The notes below the pieces were generated by a model. That model had not been told where the DNA came from. It made no database searches and saw only the letters and a list, made by a program, of their open reading frames with translations. From an uncultured Pseudomonadota bacterium (GTDB taxonomy: Bacteria > Pseudomonadota > Gammaproteobacteria > Burkholderiales > SG8-41), in the NCBI GenBank assembly GCA_946885605.1, contig CAMPGR010000023.1, positions 1 to 37,459 on the forward strand: a stretch of 37,459 nucleotides of DNA. Direction: 5' to 3'. The position numbers and the translations under genes are program-made. Shown piece after piece: positions 14,561-23,072 of the stretch. The first letter of the stretch is position 1; every line of letters begins with the position of its first letter.

Positions 14561-15651
14561 CGTCTGTTCGCGAACTGCGGGCCGAAGACATTTCCCACGT
14601 CGCAGCGCTGCACGGTCGGGTCTTCGGAACGACGCCTTCACGCACGCCGGGGAAGCTCGCCGCGTACTTCGAGGAGATAATCTTCAGAAACCCGTGGCGG
14701 GATAACTCGCTGCCCTCTGTCGTCGCCACCAGGAACGGCCATATCATCGGCTTCCTCGGCGTCGTGCCGCGCCCGATGACACTGAACAATCGCACGATCC
14801 GGGTCGCGGTCTGCACGCAGTTCATGGTGGATCCGCAACATCGGGGCGACCTCGGCGCAGTACAACTCCTGAAGGCGTTCTTCTCGGGACCTCAGGAGCT
14901 TTCGCTCGCCGACGGCGCGAACGAGAACGCGCGGCGCATGTGGATCGCGCTGGGCGGCGCGGCCCCTCTGCTCTACAGCCTCCATTGGGTGCGTCCGCTG
15001 CGGCCGGCGCGTTACCTGACGTCGCTCGTAGAGCGGCGGGCGCGCACGCTGCGCTCCCTCGCGGTGATGGCCCGCCCCGTCGCCACATTGGCCGATGCCG
15101 CGTTCGCGCACGTGCCGCTCGATCATCTTCACGAGGAGCGAAACGGACACTTCATCGAGGAACCGCTGCAACCGACCACGATGCACGCCTATTTGCCGGA
15201 AGTCATGTCCGGCACGGCATTGCAGCCGAAGTATGACGCGGAGACGTTGCGCTGGCTCCTCTCCCAGGCCGCGCGCATGACGCGTCACGGGACGCTGCGC
15301 GCGCGCGCCGTGCGGGACCACGAGCACCGACTCCTGGGGTGGTTCCTGCATTACGTGCGGGCGGGCGGGATAAGCGAGGTCGTGCAGGTCGCGGCCCGCA
15401 ACGGCGCCTTCAACGCCGTGCTGCGGCGCCTCATGCTCGATGCCTGGCGCGAGGGCGCCACCGCATTGCGCGGACGGCTCGATCCGCGCTTCACGCAGGA
15501 GCTTTCGGAGCAGCACTGTTGGTTGAAGCGGGACTGCAACTGGACGCTGGTGCATTCTCGCGACGAGAGCGTGCTTTCCGCGATCCACCAGGGAAAAGTG
15601 TTCCTCACCCGTCTCGAAGGGGAATGGTGGATGCGCTTTCTGGAGGCCTAA
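14557..15651 (+). CDS. GNAT-fold acyltransferase
   Basis: A 364-aa protein with a GNAT-like N-terminal half: SVRELRAEDISHVAALHGRVFG, then VVATRNGHIIGFLGVV, then TQFMVDPQHRGDLGAVQLLKAF with the acyl-donor-binding loop. The C-terminal half looks like a second, degenerate GNAT-like module (LRARAVRDHEHRLLGWFLHYV). It is coupled to the carrier protein by an ATGA overlap, so the natural proposal is transfer of the carrier-bound (formyl-)aminoacyl group to a sugar amine or hydroxyl. It takes the place of the DltB/DltD acyltransferases of the Gram-positive system (inference). A second protein of similar type is at 32119-33195. No signal peptide or membrane segment is seen, so the reaction should be cytoplasmic. 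Confidence 0.78.
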   Translation: MTSVRELRAEDISHVAALHGRVFGTTPSRTPGKLAAYFEEIIFRNPWRDNSLPSVVATRNGHIIGFLGVVPRPMTLNNRTIRVAVCTQFMVDPQHRGDLGAVQLLKAFFSGPQELSLADGANENARRMWIALGGAAPLLYSLHWVRPLRPARYLTSLVERRARTLRSLAVMARPVATLADAAFAHVPLDHLHEERNGHFIEEPLQPTTMHAYLPEVMSGTALQPKYDAETLRWLLSQAARMTRHGTLRARAVRDHEHRLLGWFLHYVRAGGISEVVQVAARNGAFNAVLRRLMLDAWREGATALRGRLDPRFTQELSEQHCWLKRDCNWTLVHSRDESVLSAIHQGKVFLTRLEGEWWMRFLEA

Positions 15652-15704
15652 CGGCAGGCGAAACCTTGCCGATGGACCAGCCGGACTAGCCGCGGGGAAG
15701 CTGC

Positions 15705-15745
15705 ATGCCGCACCGTTTAACCCCGGGTCCCTTATGTTGCGGCAT
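15705..15745. promoter_or_regulatory. inverted repeat upstream of the glycosyltransferase gene
   Basis: ATGCCGCA (15705-15712) and TGCGGCAT (15738-15745) are exact reverse complements separated by 25 bases that include CCCCGGG. There is no T-run, so it is not a standard terminator. It lies in the 155-base gap between the GNAT gene and the next glycosyltransferase, and may be an operator or processing hairpin. Confidence 0.3.
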
Positions 15746-15806
15746 GGCATAAACTGTTCCCATTGCACGCTGAAAGCGCCGGTTCCTCCTCATCACACCT
15801 CGAGCG

Positions 15807-16964
15807 ATGAAGATCTGTTTTGTCGGACTGGATAATCTGCCCGTGCTTGCGCCCGAATTCGGGCATGTGCGCATCGGAGGCGAATCCGTTCAACAGACAC
15901 TCCTGGCATGTGCCATGGCGCGGCGTGGCCACCAAGTATCCATGGTCGTCGCAGACCTCGGGCAGGCGGACGGGAGGGATTGGAGCGGCGTAAGCGTATT
16001 CAAGTCGTACCGACTGGATGCTGGATTGCCCGGCCTTCGCTTTGTGCACCCGCGCTGGACACGCACGTGGTCCGCGCTCGCGCGCGCCGATGCCGACATT
16101 TACTACACGAGCTGCGCCGGCACGCAGGTTGGGCTCGTCGCCATGTTCTGTCGCAGGCACAACAGGCGTTTCGTATTTCGCGCCGCGAGCGACCCGGATT
16201 GCGACCGCGCCCGGCTTCCCCTCCTGGTGCGCCATGCGAGAGATCGCTGGCTCTACGTATACGGGCTGCGCAGGGCGAATGCGATCCTCGTGCAGAGCGC
16301 CGCACAGGCGGATGCGCTCCGGCGTAGCTACGGGCTTTGTTCCCGCGTGGCCGGAATGCTCGTGGACGCGCCGCCGCCCGCAACGATGCGAGACATCGAT
16401 GTGCTGTGGGTCGGCAATATCAAGCGTGTGAAGCGGCCCGACCGCATCCTCGCGCTCGCCGCACAATTGCCTGGCGTGCGGTTCCATGTCGCCGGCGGGG
16501 AAACGCTGGGAGAGGCGCCGCTCTTCGAGTCGTTTTCGAACGGCGTGGCGGCAGCGCCCAACGTACGCTATCACGGCCGCCTGCCGTACGCGGCGGCAAG
16601 CGAGCTCTACGGGCGCGCCCGGCTGCTATTGAACACTTCCGACGTCGAAGGCTTTCCCAATGCCTACCTCCAGGCATGGGCGAGTGGCGTTCCGGTGGTC
16701 ACATTGATCGATCCCGATGGCGTAATCGCGAGAGAAGGACTAGGCATCGTGGCGCACTCGGAAACCGGGCTGCGCGGCGCGGTGCAGTGCCTGCTCCATG
16801 ATGAAAGCATGTGGCAGGCGGCAAGCGCTCGCTGCCGCGCCTACATGGCGCGCCAATACAGCGAGGAGCGCATTGCGAAGGATTATCTGGAGACTTTCCA
16901 GGCCGTCATGCGCATCGATTCCATCACCGAGCCCGGGTTCGCAGCGAGCCGCCATCATGTCTGA
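15807..16964 (+). CDS. glycosyltransferase, GT4 family
   Basis: A 385-aa GT-B fold enzyme. The N-terminal domain begins MKICFVGLDNLPVLAPEFG and has the GGESVQQTLLACAMARRGHQV loop region; the C-terminal nucleotide-sugar domain has VLWVGNIKRVKRPDRIL and NTSDVEGFPNAYLQAWASG. The usual E-x7-E motif is Glu281-x7-Gln289, the second Glu being replaced by Gln. It probably adds a sugar to the lipid-linked repeat unit at the cytoplasmic membrane face. It overlaps the deacetylase gene by 8 bases, so the two are one translational unit within the modification cassette. Donor and acceptor are unknown. Confidence 0.9.
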   Translation: MKICFVGLDNLPVLAPEFGHVRIGGESVQQTLLACAMARRGHQVSMVVADLGQADGRDWSGVSVFKSYRLDAGLPGLRFVHPRWTRTWSALARADADIYYTSCAGTQVGLVAMFCRRHNRRFVFRAASDPDCDRARLPLLVRHARDRWLYVYGLRRANAILVQSAAQADALRRSYGLCSRVAGMLVDAPPPATMRDIDVLWVGNIKRVKRPDRILALAAQLPGVRFHVAGGETLGEAPLFESFSNGVAAAPNVRYHGRLPYAAASELYGRARLLLNTSDVEGFPNAYLQAWASGVPVVTLIDPDGVIAREGLGIVAHSETGLRGAVQCLLHDESMWQAASARCRAYMARQYSEERIAKDYLETFQAVMRIDSITEPGFAASRHHV

Positions 16965-18018
16965 GACTCCGTTCATCATCACCGTCGATACCGAAGGCGA
17001 CAACATTTGGGCCCGGCCGCGCGAAATCACGACGCGCAACGCCGCCTTTCTGCCCCGCTTCCAGTCGCTCTGCGAGCGCTATCGCTTCAAGCCGGTTTAC
17101 CTCACGAACTACGAGATGGCGATTTCCGACGCCTTCTGCGAGTTCGGGCGCGATGTCGTTGCGCGGGACGCGGGCGAGATCGGCATGCACCTCCACGCCT
17201 GGAACTCTCCGCCACTCTACCCGCTCACCGAAGACGACTTTCGATACCAGCCTTATCTCGTCGAATATCCGGCGGCTGTGATGAAGGAGAAAATCAGAAT
17301 ACTTACACGCCTCCTCGAGGACCGCTTCGGGCGGCGGATGGCGAGCCACCGTGCGGGTCGGTGGGCCTTCGATGGCCGCTACGCGGCGATGCTGCTCGAT
17401 GCGGGATATCGCGTGGACTGCTCGGTGACGCCCGGCGTGGACTGGAGCCGCAACCCCGGCGCGCCGGGCGGGCACGGCTCGAAATACTCCGCGTTCCCCG
17501 ACAGGCCGTACTTCTTCTCCCCCGCGAACATATGCGAGCCTTCGGCCGGCCCGCTCCTCGAGGTCCCCATGACGGTGCGCTCGGGACGGCTCTACCGGGA
17601 GATCCCTCAGGCGTATCGCTTACCGCTCGTGCGCTGGCTGGTGAAGAAAGTGTTTCCCGCGCCGACCTGGCTCTGCCCCACCCCGTTGCAGGAAAGCCGC
17701 AACCTGAATCTTATGCTCACTCTCGCACAGCAAGCGCGGGTCGACGGCGCGAGCCACGTCGAGTTCATGGTCCACTCCTCGGAGCTCATGCCCGGCGGCA
17801 GCCCCGCTTTCCGCACCGAAAGCGACATCGACCGGCTCTACGCGCATCTCGAAATGCTGTTCGGGGAGCTTTCCGCCTGGTGCCGCGGCACCACGCTTGC
17901 GGAGTACGACCATGCCCTGAGGAGCGCGGCGGCCGCTATGCAGCCGACTGTGGTTACGGCGCCGCCCCAGCCCGAACAGGACCGTTGCCGGCATGACGCT
18001 GCATATGGCGAAGCGTGA
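16957..18018 (+). CDS. polysaccharide deacetylase family protein
   Basis: The 353-aa protein has the NodB-type layout: the catalytic Asp11 in TVDTEGDN, the metal-binding His pair in GEIGMHLHAWN (His78, His80), SHRAGRWAFDGRYAAMLLDAGY and a late HSSELMPGGSP segment. Members remove N-acetyl groups from amino sugars. Here the product could be a free amine for the formyl- or aminoacyltransferases of the cassette (inference). No signal peptide is seen at the chosen start (ATG 16957, overlapping the glycosyltransferase stop by 8 bases), so it would act in the cytoplasm on the lipid-linked unit. The in-frame extension upstream lies inside the glycosyltransferase gene and was not used. Confidence 0.88.
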   Translation: MSETPFIITVDTEGDNIWARPREITTRNAAFLPRFQSLCERYRFKPVYLTNYEMAISDAFCEFGRDVVARDAGEIGMHLHAWNSPPLYPLTEDDFRYQPYLVEYPAAVMKEKIRILTRLLEDRFGRRMASHRAGRWAFDGRYAAMLLDAGYRVDCSVTPGVDWSRNPGAPGGHGSKYSAFPDRPYFFSPANICEPSAGPLLEVPMTVRSGRLYREIPQAYRLPLVRWLVKKVFPAPTWLCPTPLQESRNLNLMLTLAQQARVDGASHVEFMVHSSELMPGGSPAFRTESDIDRLYAHLEMLFGELSAWCRGTTLAEYDHALRSAAAAMQPTVVTAPPQPEQDRCRHDAAYGEA

Positions 18019-18057
18019 TCGACGTTCCGGCCTGTTCGACCGAAGTGAGACATTCCT

Positions 18058-18861
18058 ATGATTCGCTATAAAGGTCTCGCAGCAACCTATGGGGAAGTGT
18101 GGTACGACGAGGACTTGCCGCTTGATTGCGGTATCGATGTGGCGCTCTACCGTCAGCGCTCGGCGCCCGTGCCCGGAAGCCACGCCACACCCCTGCTGTC
18201 GCTCGTAGTGGACCTCGCCCGCAGCGAGGATGAGATCATGGAGTCCTTCGGTAAGGACTGCCGCTACAAGGTCAAGCGCGCGGACTCGCGCGATCAGCTT
18301 CGCGAGGAATTCATAACGGAGCCGGAGGCGCGACTCGGTGAATTCCGCGCCTTCTACGATGCGTTCGCCGCCGAGAAAGGGCTGCGGCCGTGCTATCACG
18401 AGTGGCTGCTCGCCGCCTGCGCCGCGCATCAGCTCGTTCTCACGTTGGCGGCCCGGGATGGCGAGCCACTGGTATGGCATGCCTTGCTGATTGCGCGCGG
18501 AAGCGCGTGGCTGCAGTACACGGGCTCGTGTTACAGGAATCGCGACAACGCGTATCGCGCGCTCGTCGGCCGTGCCAACCGCTGGCTGCACTGGAAGGAA
18601 ATGCTGTACTTCAAGGCACAGGGCCTTGCGCACTACGACTGGGGCGGGCTCTTCGCGGACGAGTCGCTGCCCGAGCGCGCCGGCATCAACCGCTTCAAGA
18701 AGGAGTTCGGCGGGCAAACGGTGCGCGCCTACGACTGTGTAGCGCCGATCACGATCAAAGGCCGTGTATGGCTGCCCTTGCGAGCCGCCTTTCGCAATCG
18801 GCACACCCTAGGCCGGGTGCGCAACCTGCTTTCCGGGCGGCGCGCGCTCAATACGGGCTGA
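18058..18861 (+). CDS. FemAB-like aminoacyltransferase
   Basis: This 267-aa protein belongs to the FemAB/peptidyltransferase branch of the GNAT superfamily. Key segments are LVVDLARSEDEIMESFGKDC, YKVKRADSRDQ, FYDAFAAEKGL, LTLAARDGEPLVWHALLI, and ALVGRANRWLHWKEMLYFK followed by YDWGGLFADE and INRFKKEFGGQ. The last blocks are very typical of FemAB proteins in exopolysaccharide loci. Classical FemABX enzymes transfer amino acids from aminoacyl-tRNA to peptidoglycan precursors. Here the target is more likely the polysaccharide repeat unit, and the donor could be aminoacyl-tRNA or the carrier protein (inference). It lies between the deacetylase and the transglutaminase-like gene on the same strand, with short gaps. 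Confidence 0.85.
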   Translation: MIRYKGLAATYGEVWYDEDLPLDCGIDVALYRQRSAPVPGSHATPLLSLVVDLARSEDEIMESFGKDCRYKVKRADSRDQLREEFITEPEARLGEFRAFYDAFAAEKGLRPCYHEWLLAACAAHQLVLTLAARDGEPLVWHALLIARGSAWLQYTGSCYRNRDNAYRALVGRANRWLHWKEMLYFKAQGLAHYDWGGLFADESLPERAGINRFKKEFGGQTVRAYDCVAPITIKGRVWLPLRAAFRNRHTLGRVRNLLSGRRALNTG

Positions 18862-18871
18862 GGGTGCCAGG

Positions 18872-19726
18872 ATGTCCAAGAGCCGCTTGACAAAGGCGCT
18901 GTTCGCGCTGGGCATAATGCTGCTGGCCTTGAATGTGCCCGGTCTTTTCACATCGCTCAGGAACCCGGACATCTACAACGAAGCGGGCACGCTGTTCCTT
19001 CGCGACATTACACTCACGGAAAAGCGGCTCCACGAGCTGCTCGATGCGAGCCCGGCTGACAGGAAGGCGTACGTCTCCCTGGTGAACGAGGCGGCCAACC
19101 AGGGGATTGCGCATTACTGGCTCGACGAAGGCATAGACAAGTACAACCTGAGAGTGCCCCTCACCGAGAACTATCTGCTCTACGCCGCGAGCTACGTGCA
19201 TCCGAAGCGCTTCCTCAAGTACGAATTCGCCGATTACAGGAAGGCCGTGGAACGCGGGGTGGGGCTCTGCTCGCAGCACGCCATCGTCGCCGCCGAGATC
19301 CTGAGGCAAAAAGGCATCTCCACGCGCATCATAGGGCTCACCGGCCACGTCGTCGCGACGGCCCGGGTGGACGACGGGAAGAACGAATGGTGGATCCTGG
19401 ACGCCGACTATGGCGTCGTCATTCCACATCACATCGAGGACATCGAGAAGGCTCCGGGCATCGTCGCCCCCTATTACCGCGCCCGCGGCTACGACGAGGA
19501 CGTCGTCGCGACGCTCGTTGAGATCTACGGAAAGGAAGGCAACGTCGTTCACCCCGGCGAGGGTGCGCCCGGCTATACGCCGAAGAAATATTGGGGCGAG
19601 AAATTGATCTACGTGCTCGTGTGGCTGATACCGCTTGCCTTGATGCTCCCAGCGCTGCGACAGATATTCCGCAGGCGGACGCCCGCTACGCCGGACAGTT
19701 CGGTGCTACCCGCCGTATCGCCATGA
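18872..19726 (+). CDS. membrane-anchored transglutaminase-like protein
   Basis: The 284-aa protein has an N-terminal signal anchor (residues 8-25), a transglutaminase/papain-like core and a C-terminal membrane helix (about 250-267) with a basic tail. The catalytic triad is visible: Cys133 in GVGLCSQHA, His159 in GLTGHVVATA and Asp178 in WWILDADYG. Family members cleave or form amide bonds. With the core outside the membrane, it could amidate, crosslink or trim aminoacylated polymer after export (inference). It starts 10 bases after the FemAB gene. Its 3' end overlaps the convergent flavin-reductase gene by 21 bases. Confidence 0.85.
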   Translation: MSKSRLTKALFALGIMLLALNVPGLFTSLRNPDIYNEAGTLFLRDITLTEKRLHELLDASPADRKAYVSLVNEAANQGIAHYWLDEGIDKYNLRVPLTENYLLYAASYVHPKRFLKYEFADYRKAVERGVGLCSQHAIVAAEILRQKGISTRIIGLTGHVVATARVDDGKNEWWILDADYGVVIPHHIEDIEKAPGIVAPYYRARGYDEDVVATLVEIYGKEGNVVHPGEGAPGYTPKKYWGEKLIYVLVWLIPLALMLPALRQIFRRRTPATPDSSVLPAVSP

Positions 19727-20212
19727 GGTTTGGGCCATCGTGAGCGGTTCCATCTGCTCGCGGCACTCGGCCTCGACGACGCGCAGGATCACGATCGCGT
19801 GATCGCCTTCCGTATCGACGATGCGGTCTATCGTGCACTCCACATGGGCCGGCAGGCGGCTGAGTACCGGGCCGGAGATCGTCCCTTCGCCATAGGGCTC
19901 GCCGTTGATCGTCTCCTCCGTCGCCGCCGTCGGGAAAAAGAAGCGGCGCGCGATTTCCTGCTGACCGATGCCGACGATATGCAATACGGCCTTCCCGCTT
20001 TTCTCTAGACATCTGAACACATTGCTGTCCCGGCGCACGGCCGCCATCACGAGCGGCGGCTTGAAGGATGCCTGCGAGACCCAGGTCACGGTCGCCGCCC
20101 CGTAGCGGTCTTCGCTCCGCGAGGTGAGCACGTACACGCCATGCGACAGCATGCGGAGTGCTCTTTTGCGGGTCGTCGAATCCATGATGCGGCAGCTGAG
20201 CTCTTCGTTCAC
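19706..20212 (-). CDS. flavin reductase-like FMN-binding protein
   Basis: A 168-aa protein of the flavin reductase domain family. It has LRMLSHGVYVLTSRSEDRYGAATVTWVSQASFKPPLVMAAV and later INGEPYGEGTISGPVLSRLPAHVECTIDRIVDTEGDHAIVI. Such proteins use NAD(P)H to make reduced FMN for two-component monooxygenases, so it is a good partner for the luciferase-like enzyme at 10266. The start is ambiguous. GTG 20212 is 6 bases after the upstream glycosyltransferase stop and has a GAGG motif; ATG 20185 would remove nine residues. It is the last gene of the minus-strand polysaccharide operon and converges with the transglutaminase-like gene. Confidence 0.87.
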   Translation of the reverse strand: MNEELSCRIMDSTTRKRALRMLSHGVYVLTSRSEDRYGAATVTWVSQASFKPPLVMAAVRRDSNVFRCLEKSGKAVLHIVGIGQQEIARRFFFPTAATEETINGEPYGEGTISGPVLSRLPAHVECTIDRIVDTEGDHAIVILRVVEAECREQMEPLTMAQTSWRYGG

Positions 20213-20218
20213 CTCGCC

Positions 20219-21448
20219 TCACCGCGCTCCGATGCCGCGCGGAGCAGGCGATACGCCGGGCGCACCCCATAGCGCCTCGTAGGCTGCAATCAGCTTCGGA
20301 ATTTCGTGCCGCCATTCGAGCTCGTTCTCGACGCGCCGCCGCCCGAATTCCCCCATCCGCGCGCGCTGCGCGGGGTCCGCAAGGAGCTCGAGGATCTTGT
20401 CGGCAAAGTCGAGCGGATCGTTCTTGCGCGCGTAGAGGGACGCCTCCTGGGCGGAGTAGCGGCCTTCGGCCAGATCGAATTGAACGATGGGCTTGCCGAG
20501 CGCCATGTATTCCATGATCTTGTTCATCGTGGACTTGTCGTTCATGTCATTCACCACGTCGGGATTCACGCAGACGTCCGCGGTATTGAGCATCGCTAGC
20601 ATCTCGTTGTCGGGCACCCGGCCCGTGAACGTCACGTAGTCCGCGATCCCGAGCTCGGCGGCCATCTGTTTCATCCGCTCGAGCGAGGTGCCGCCGCCGA
20701 CCAGGCCGAAGTGAACGTCGGTGCGCCCGTGATGGATCACGATCGCATGCGCGGCTTGCAGCAGGTAGTCGATGCCCTCCTGCCTGCCCATCACCCCGAC
20801 GTAGCCCACCAGATAGCGGCGCCCGCGCTTCAGCGCCTCCCGCGGAGGCAGGATGTGCATGCGCTCCAGGCTCGGCCCGCTGCGCACGACGAACACGCGT
20901 TCCTCCGCCATGCGGCCGCGCTCGATGGCGATCCGCCGATACGAGTCGTTCGTCGCCACCGATATGTCCGCGAAGCGGAACGTCCAGTACTCGAGCTTGA
21001 GCAGCAGCCGGTAAAGCAGGTCGCGGCGCCCGAACTTCGCCTCGTAGAGCTCCGGGTTGAGATCGTGATGGTCGAACAGGAATCTCTTGCCGAGGAGCTT
21101 GAAGAAAGCGCCGATCACGAAGAAGAGATCCGGCGGATTGCAGGCGTGGATCACATCGAAGCCACGCGTGAAATACACCCTCCATGTGAGGACGAAGGTC
21201 CACGCCAGCGCCGCCGCGTACTCGATCGCGTAGCCCTTGGGGCCTTCGCCCTCAAGGGGCAACGCATAGCGCCACACGTGTATGCCGTCGATCGCCTCGA
21301 ATCTCTTCTCGCAGCCGCGGCCGGTGGGGCAGATGATCGAAACCGTATAGCCGGCATCCCTGAGCGCCGTCGCTTCCTGCCACACCCGGCGATCGAACGG
21401 GCTGGGCAAGTTTTCGACGAGTATGAGGACGCGTCGGCGGTGATTCAA
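20219..21448 (-). CDS. glycosyltransferase, GT4 family (WbuB-like)
   Basis: A ~409-aa GT-B enzyme. The N-terminus has RVLILVENLPSPFDRRVWQE and the WbuB-type HACNPPDLFF and FDHHDLNPELYEAKFG. The C-terminal domain has VGYVGVMGRQEGIDYLLQA and NPDVVNDMNDKSTMNKIMEY. TTG 21448 is preferred as the start because AAGGAG lies 8 bases upstream. ATGs at 21481 and 21496 lack a Shine-Dalgarno and would add 11 or 16 residues. It probably acts early in repeat-unit assembly on the cytoplasmic face. It is followed 6 bases later by the flavin-reductase gene. Confidence 0.9.
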   Translation of the reverse strand: MNHRRRVLILVENLPSPFDRRVWQEATALRDAGYTVSIICPTGRGCEKRFEAIDGIHVWRYALPLEGEGPKGYAIEYAAALAWTFVLTWRVYFTRGFDVIHACNPPDLFFVIGAFFKLLGKRFLFDHHDLNPELYEAKFGRRDLLYRLLLKLEYWTFRFADISVATNDSYRRIAIERGRMAEERVFVVRSGPSLERMHILPPREALKRGRRYLVGYVGVMGRQEGIDYLLQAAHAIVIHHGRTDVHFGLVGGGTSLERMKQMAAELGIADYVTFTGRVPDNEMLAMLNTADVCVNPDVVNDMNDKSTMNKIMEYMALGKPIVQFDLAEGRYSAQEASLYARKNDPLDFADKILELLADPAQRARMGEFGRRRVENELEWRHEIPKLIAAYEALWGAPGVSPAPRGIGAR

Positions 21449-21541
21449 CTTGCGCTCTCCTTCCTGGCTGTGTCCCGGCATGCGGGCCCCGCGCATCGCA
21501 CAACCGAGGGCGGCTCTTCGTATCGCCGCCGCGAAGAATGA

Positions 21542-22855
21542 TTACCAGCAGATACCCTCGTACACCCCGGCGACGCTGCGCGCAGCGCAGATGCGCACGA
21601 AATCGATCACGGTCTGCCCGTCCGTCAAACGTTGCGGCACGTCGCGAAACTCGGGCGCCGCGTTGCCGATGACGATGGTGCGGGCGTGCGCCAGAATTTC
21701 CTCGATGCTGTGAACCATGAGGCGTGAGATGTGCGGGATGTGGTTCACGATGTAGTTGCGGTTTGCGCCATGCAGGCTCGCGAGCCGTACGTTGCTGTCG
21801 TACACGCGAAGGTCGTAACCCTTCCCGATCAGGCGCTCCGTGAGCTCCACGACCGGGCTTTCCCGCAGGTCGTCGGTACCCGCCTTGAAGCTGAAGCCGA
21901 GTATGCCGACCTGCCGGTTGCCCTTTTCGATCACCGCGCGCACGCCGCGCTCGATCTGCTGCTCGTTGCTCGGCAATATGGCGCTCAGTATCGGCAGCGC
22001 GAGGTCGAGCGTCCTCGCCTTGTAGAGCAAGGCGCGCAGATCCTTCGGCAGACACGAACCGCCAAAAGCGAAGCCCGGCTTGAGGTAGTAGGCAGAGAGA
22101 TTGAGCTTCGTGTCCTGGCAGAAGATGTCCATCACCCGATGGGCATCGACATCGAGCGCCTTGCACACGTTGCCGACCTCGTTGGCGAAGCCGACCTTGA
22201 GCGCGTGCCAGGCGTTGTCGGCGTACTTCACCATCTCGGCGGTGCCGATGTCGGTTCGCACGAGCGGGCCAGGCATGCCGTCATACAGACTGAAAAGCAG
22301 GTCCCCGCTCGCCGGGTTCAGCTCGCCGATCACCGTCTTGGGCGGGTTGTAGTAGTCGTGCACCGCCGTGCCTTCGCGCAGGAATTCGGGATTGATGCAC
22401 ACTCCGAACTCCTCTCCCGCATGCTTTCCAGAGCGCGCTTCGAGCGTCGGAATGACGAGCTCACGCATGGTGCCGGGCAACAGCGTGCTGCGCATCACCA
22501 CGACCGGCGCGCCCTCGTGCCCGCGCAGCACCGAGCCGATCTGCTCGCAGACGCGCTTCACGTACTGCAGGTCGATACTGCCGTTGCGCTGACCCGGCGT
22601 ACCGACGCAGACCAGCAGCAGATCGCTTTGCCGCACCGCGTGCGCCACGTCCGTCGTGGCGCGGAGCCTCCCTGTCGTAACCTGCTCGGCGATGATTCCG
22701 CCCAGCTCGGGCTCGACGATGGGCGCCCTGCCCTTGCTGATGAGATCGACCTTTATGTGATCGGGATCGACGCCGATCACCTGGTGACCGTCTCTCGCGA
22801 GACACGCCGCCGATACCGCGCCGACATAGCCGAGTCCAAATACGCTGATTTTCAT
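21542..22855 (-). CDS. algD: GDP-mannose 6-dehydrogenase
   Basis: The 437-aa enzyme oxidises GDP-mannose to GDP-mannuronic acid with two NAD+. It matches AlgD rather than UDP-glucose dehydrogenase: the N-terminus MKISVFGLGYVGAVSAACLA, VCVGTPGQRNGSIDLQYV, INPEFLREGTAVHDYYNPP, the catalytic Cys268 in FAFGGSCLPKD, SFKAGTDDLRESPVVEL and the C-terminal EGICW. Length and Cys numbering are those of Pseudomonas AlgD. No other alginate genes (alg8, alg44, algG) are here, so mannuronate is presumably one residue of a Wzx-dependent heteropolymer. The start ATG 22855 has GGAAG upstream. A 217-base gap, with nothing I can assign, separates it from the preceding glycosyltransferase. Confidence 0.92.
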   Translation of the reverse strand: MKISVFGLGYVGAVSAACLARDGHQVIGVDPDHIKVDLISKGRAPIVEPELGGIIAEQVTTGRLRATTDVAHAVRQSDLLLVCVGTPGQRNGSIDLQYVKRVCEQIGSVLRGHEGAPVVVMRSTLLPGTMRELVIPTLEARSGKHAGEEFGVCINPEFLREGTAVHDYYNPPKTVIGELNPASGDLLFSLYDGMPGPLVRTDIGTAEMVKYADNAWHALKVGFANEVGNVCKALDVDAHRVMDIFCQDTKLNLSAYYLKPGFAFGGSCLPKDLRALLYKARTLDLALPILSAILPSNEQQIERGVRAVIEKGNRQVGILGFSFKAGTDDLRESPVVELTERLIGKGYDLRVYDSNVRLASLHGANRNYIVNHIPHISRLMVHSIEEILAHARTIVIGNAAPEFRDVPQRLTDGQTVIDFVRICAARSVAGVYEGICW

Positions 22856-23072
22856 GCATCTTCCATTCTTCGACAGCCTCGCAATGCGCCGGGCCTTGCG
22901 CAATCGGACGCGTCACCGCTTGCGCCCGCCACACGAGTCAACGCGATCATCCAGCGCTCCAATGACATACGTGGCATCGTGCCCGCGCCTCCGATAGTCC
23001 GGTCAGTTCGTTTTCGGTAACTGTTGCGTCACAGGGCGAGGGGGCGAGAAATTCCCACAGTGAATCCGTGGG

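Noticed and set aside
13880..14641. 253-codon minus-strand ORF across the spacer and carrier gene
   Set aside because: Arginine-rich shadow of the carrier and GNAT genes on the other strand; no start signal and no family.
14638..15768. 376-codon minus-strand ORF opposite the GNAT gene
   Set aside because: Antisense shadow; the plus-strand frame has GNAT motifs and translational coupling to the carrier gene.
15741..15770. Possible sigma-54 promoter at TGGCATAAACTG
   Set aside because: The distance between GG and the next GC is far from the required 10 bases.
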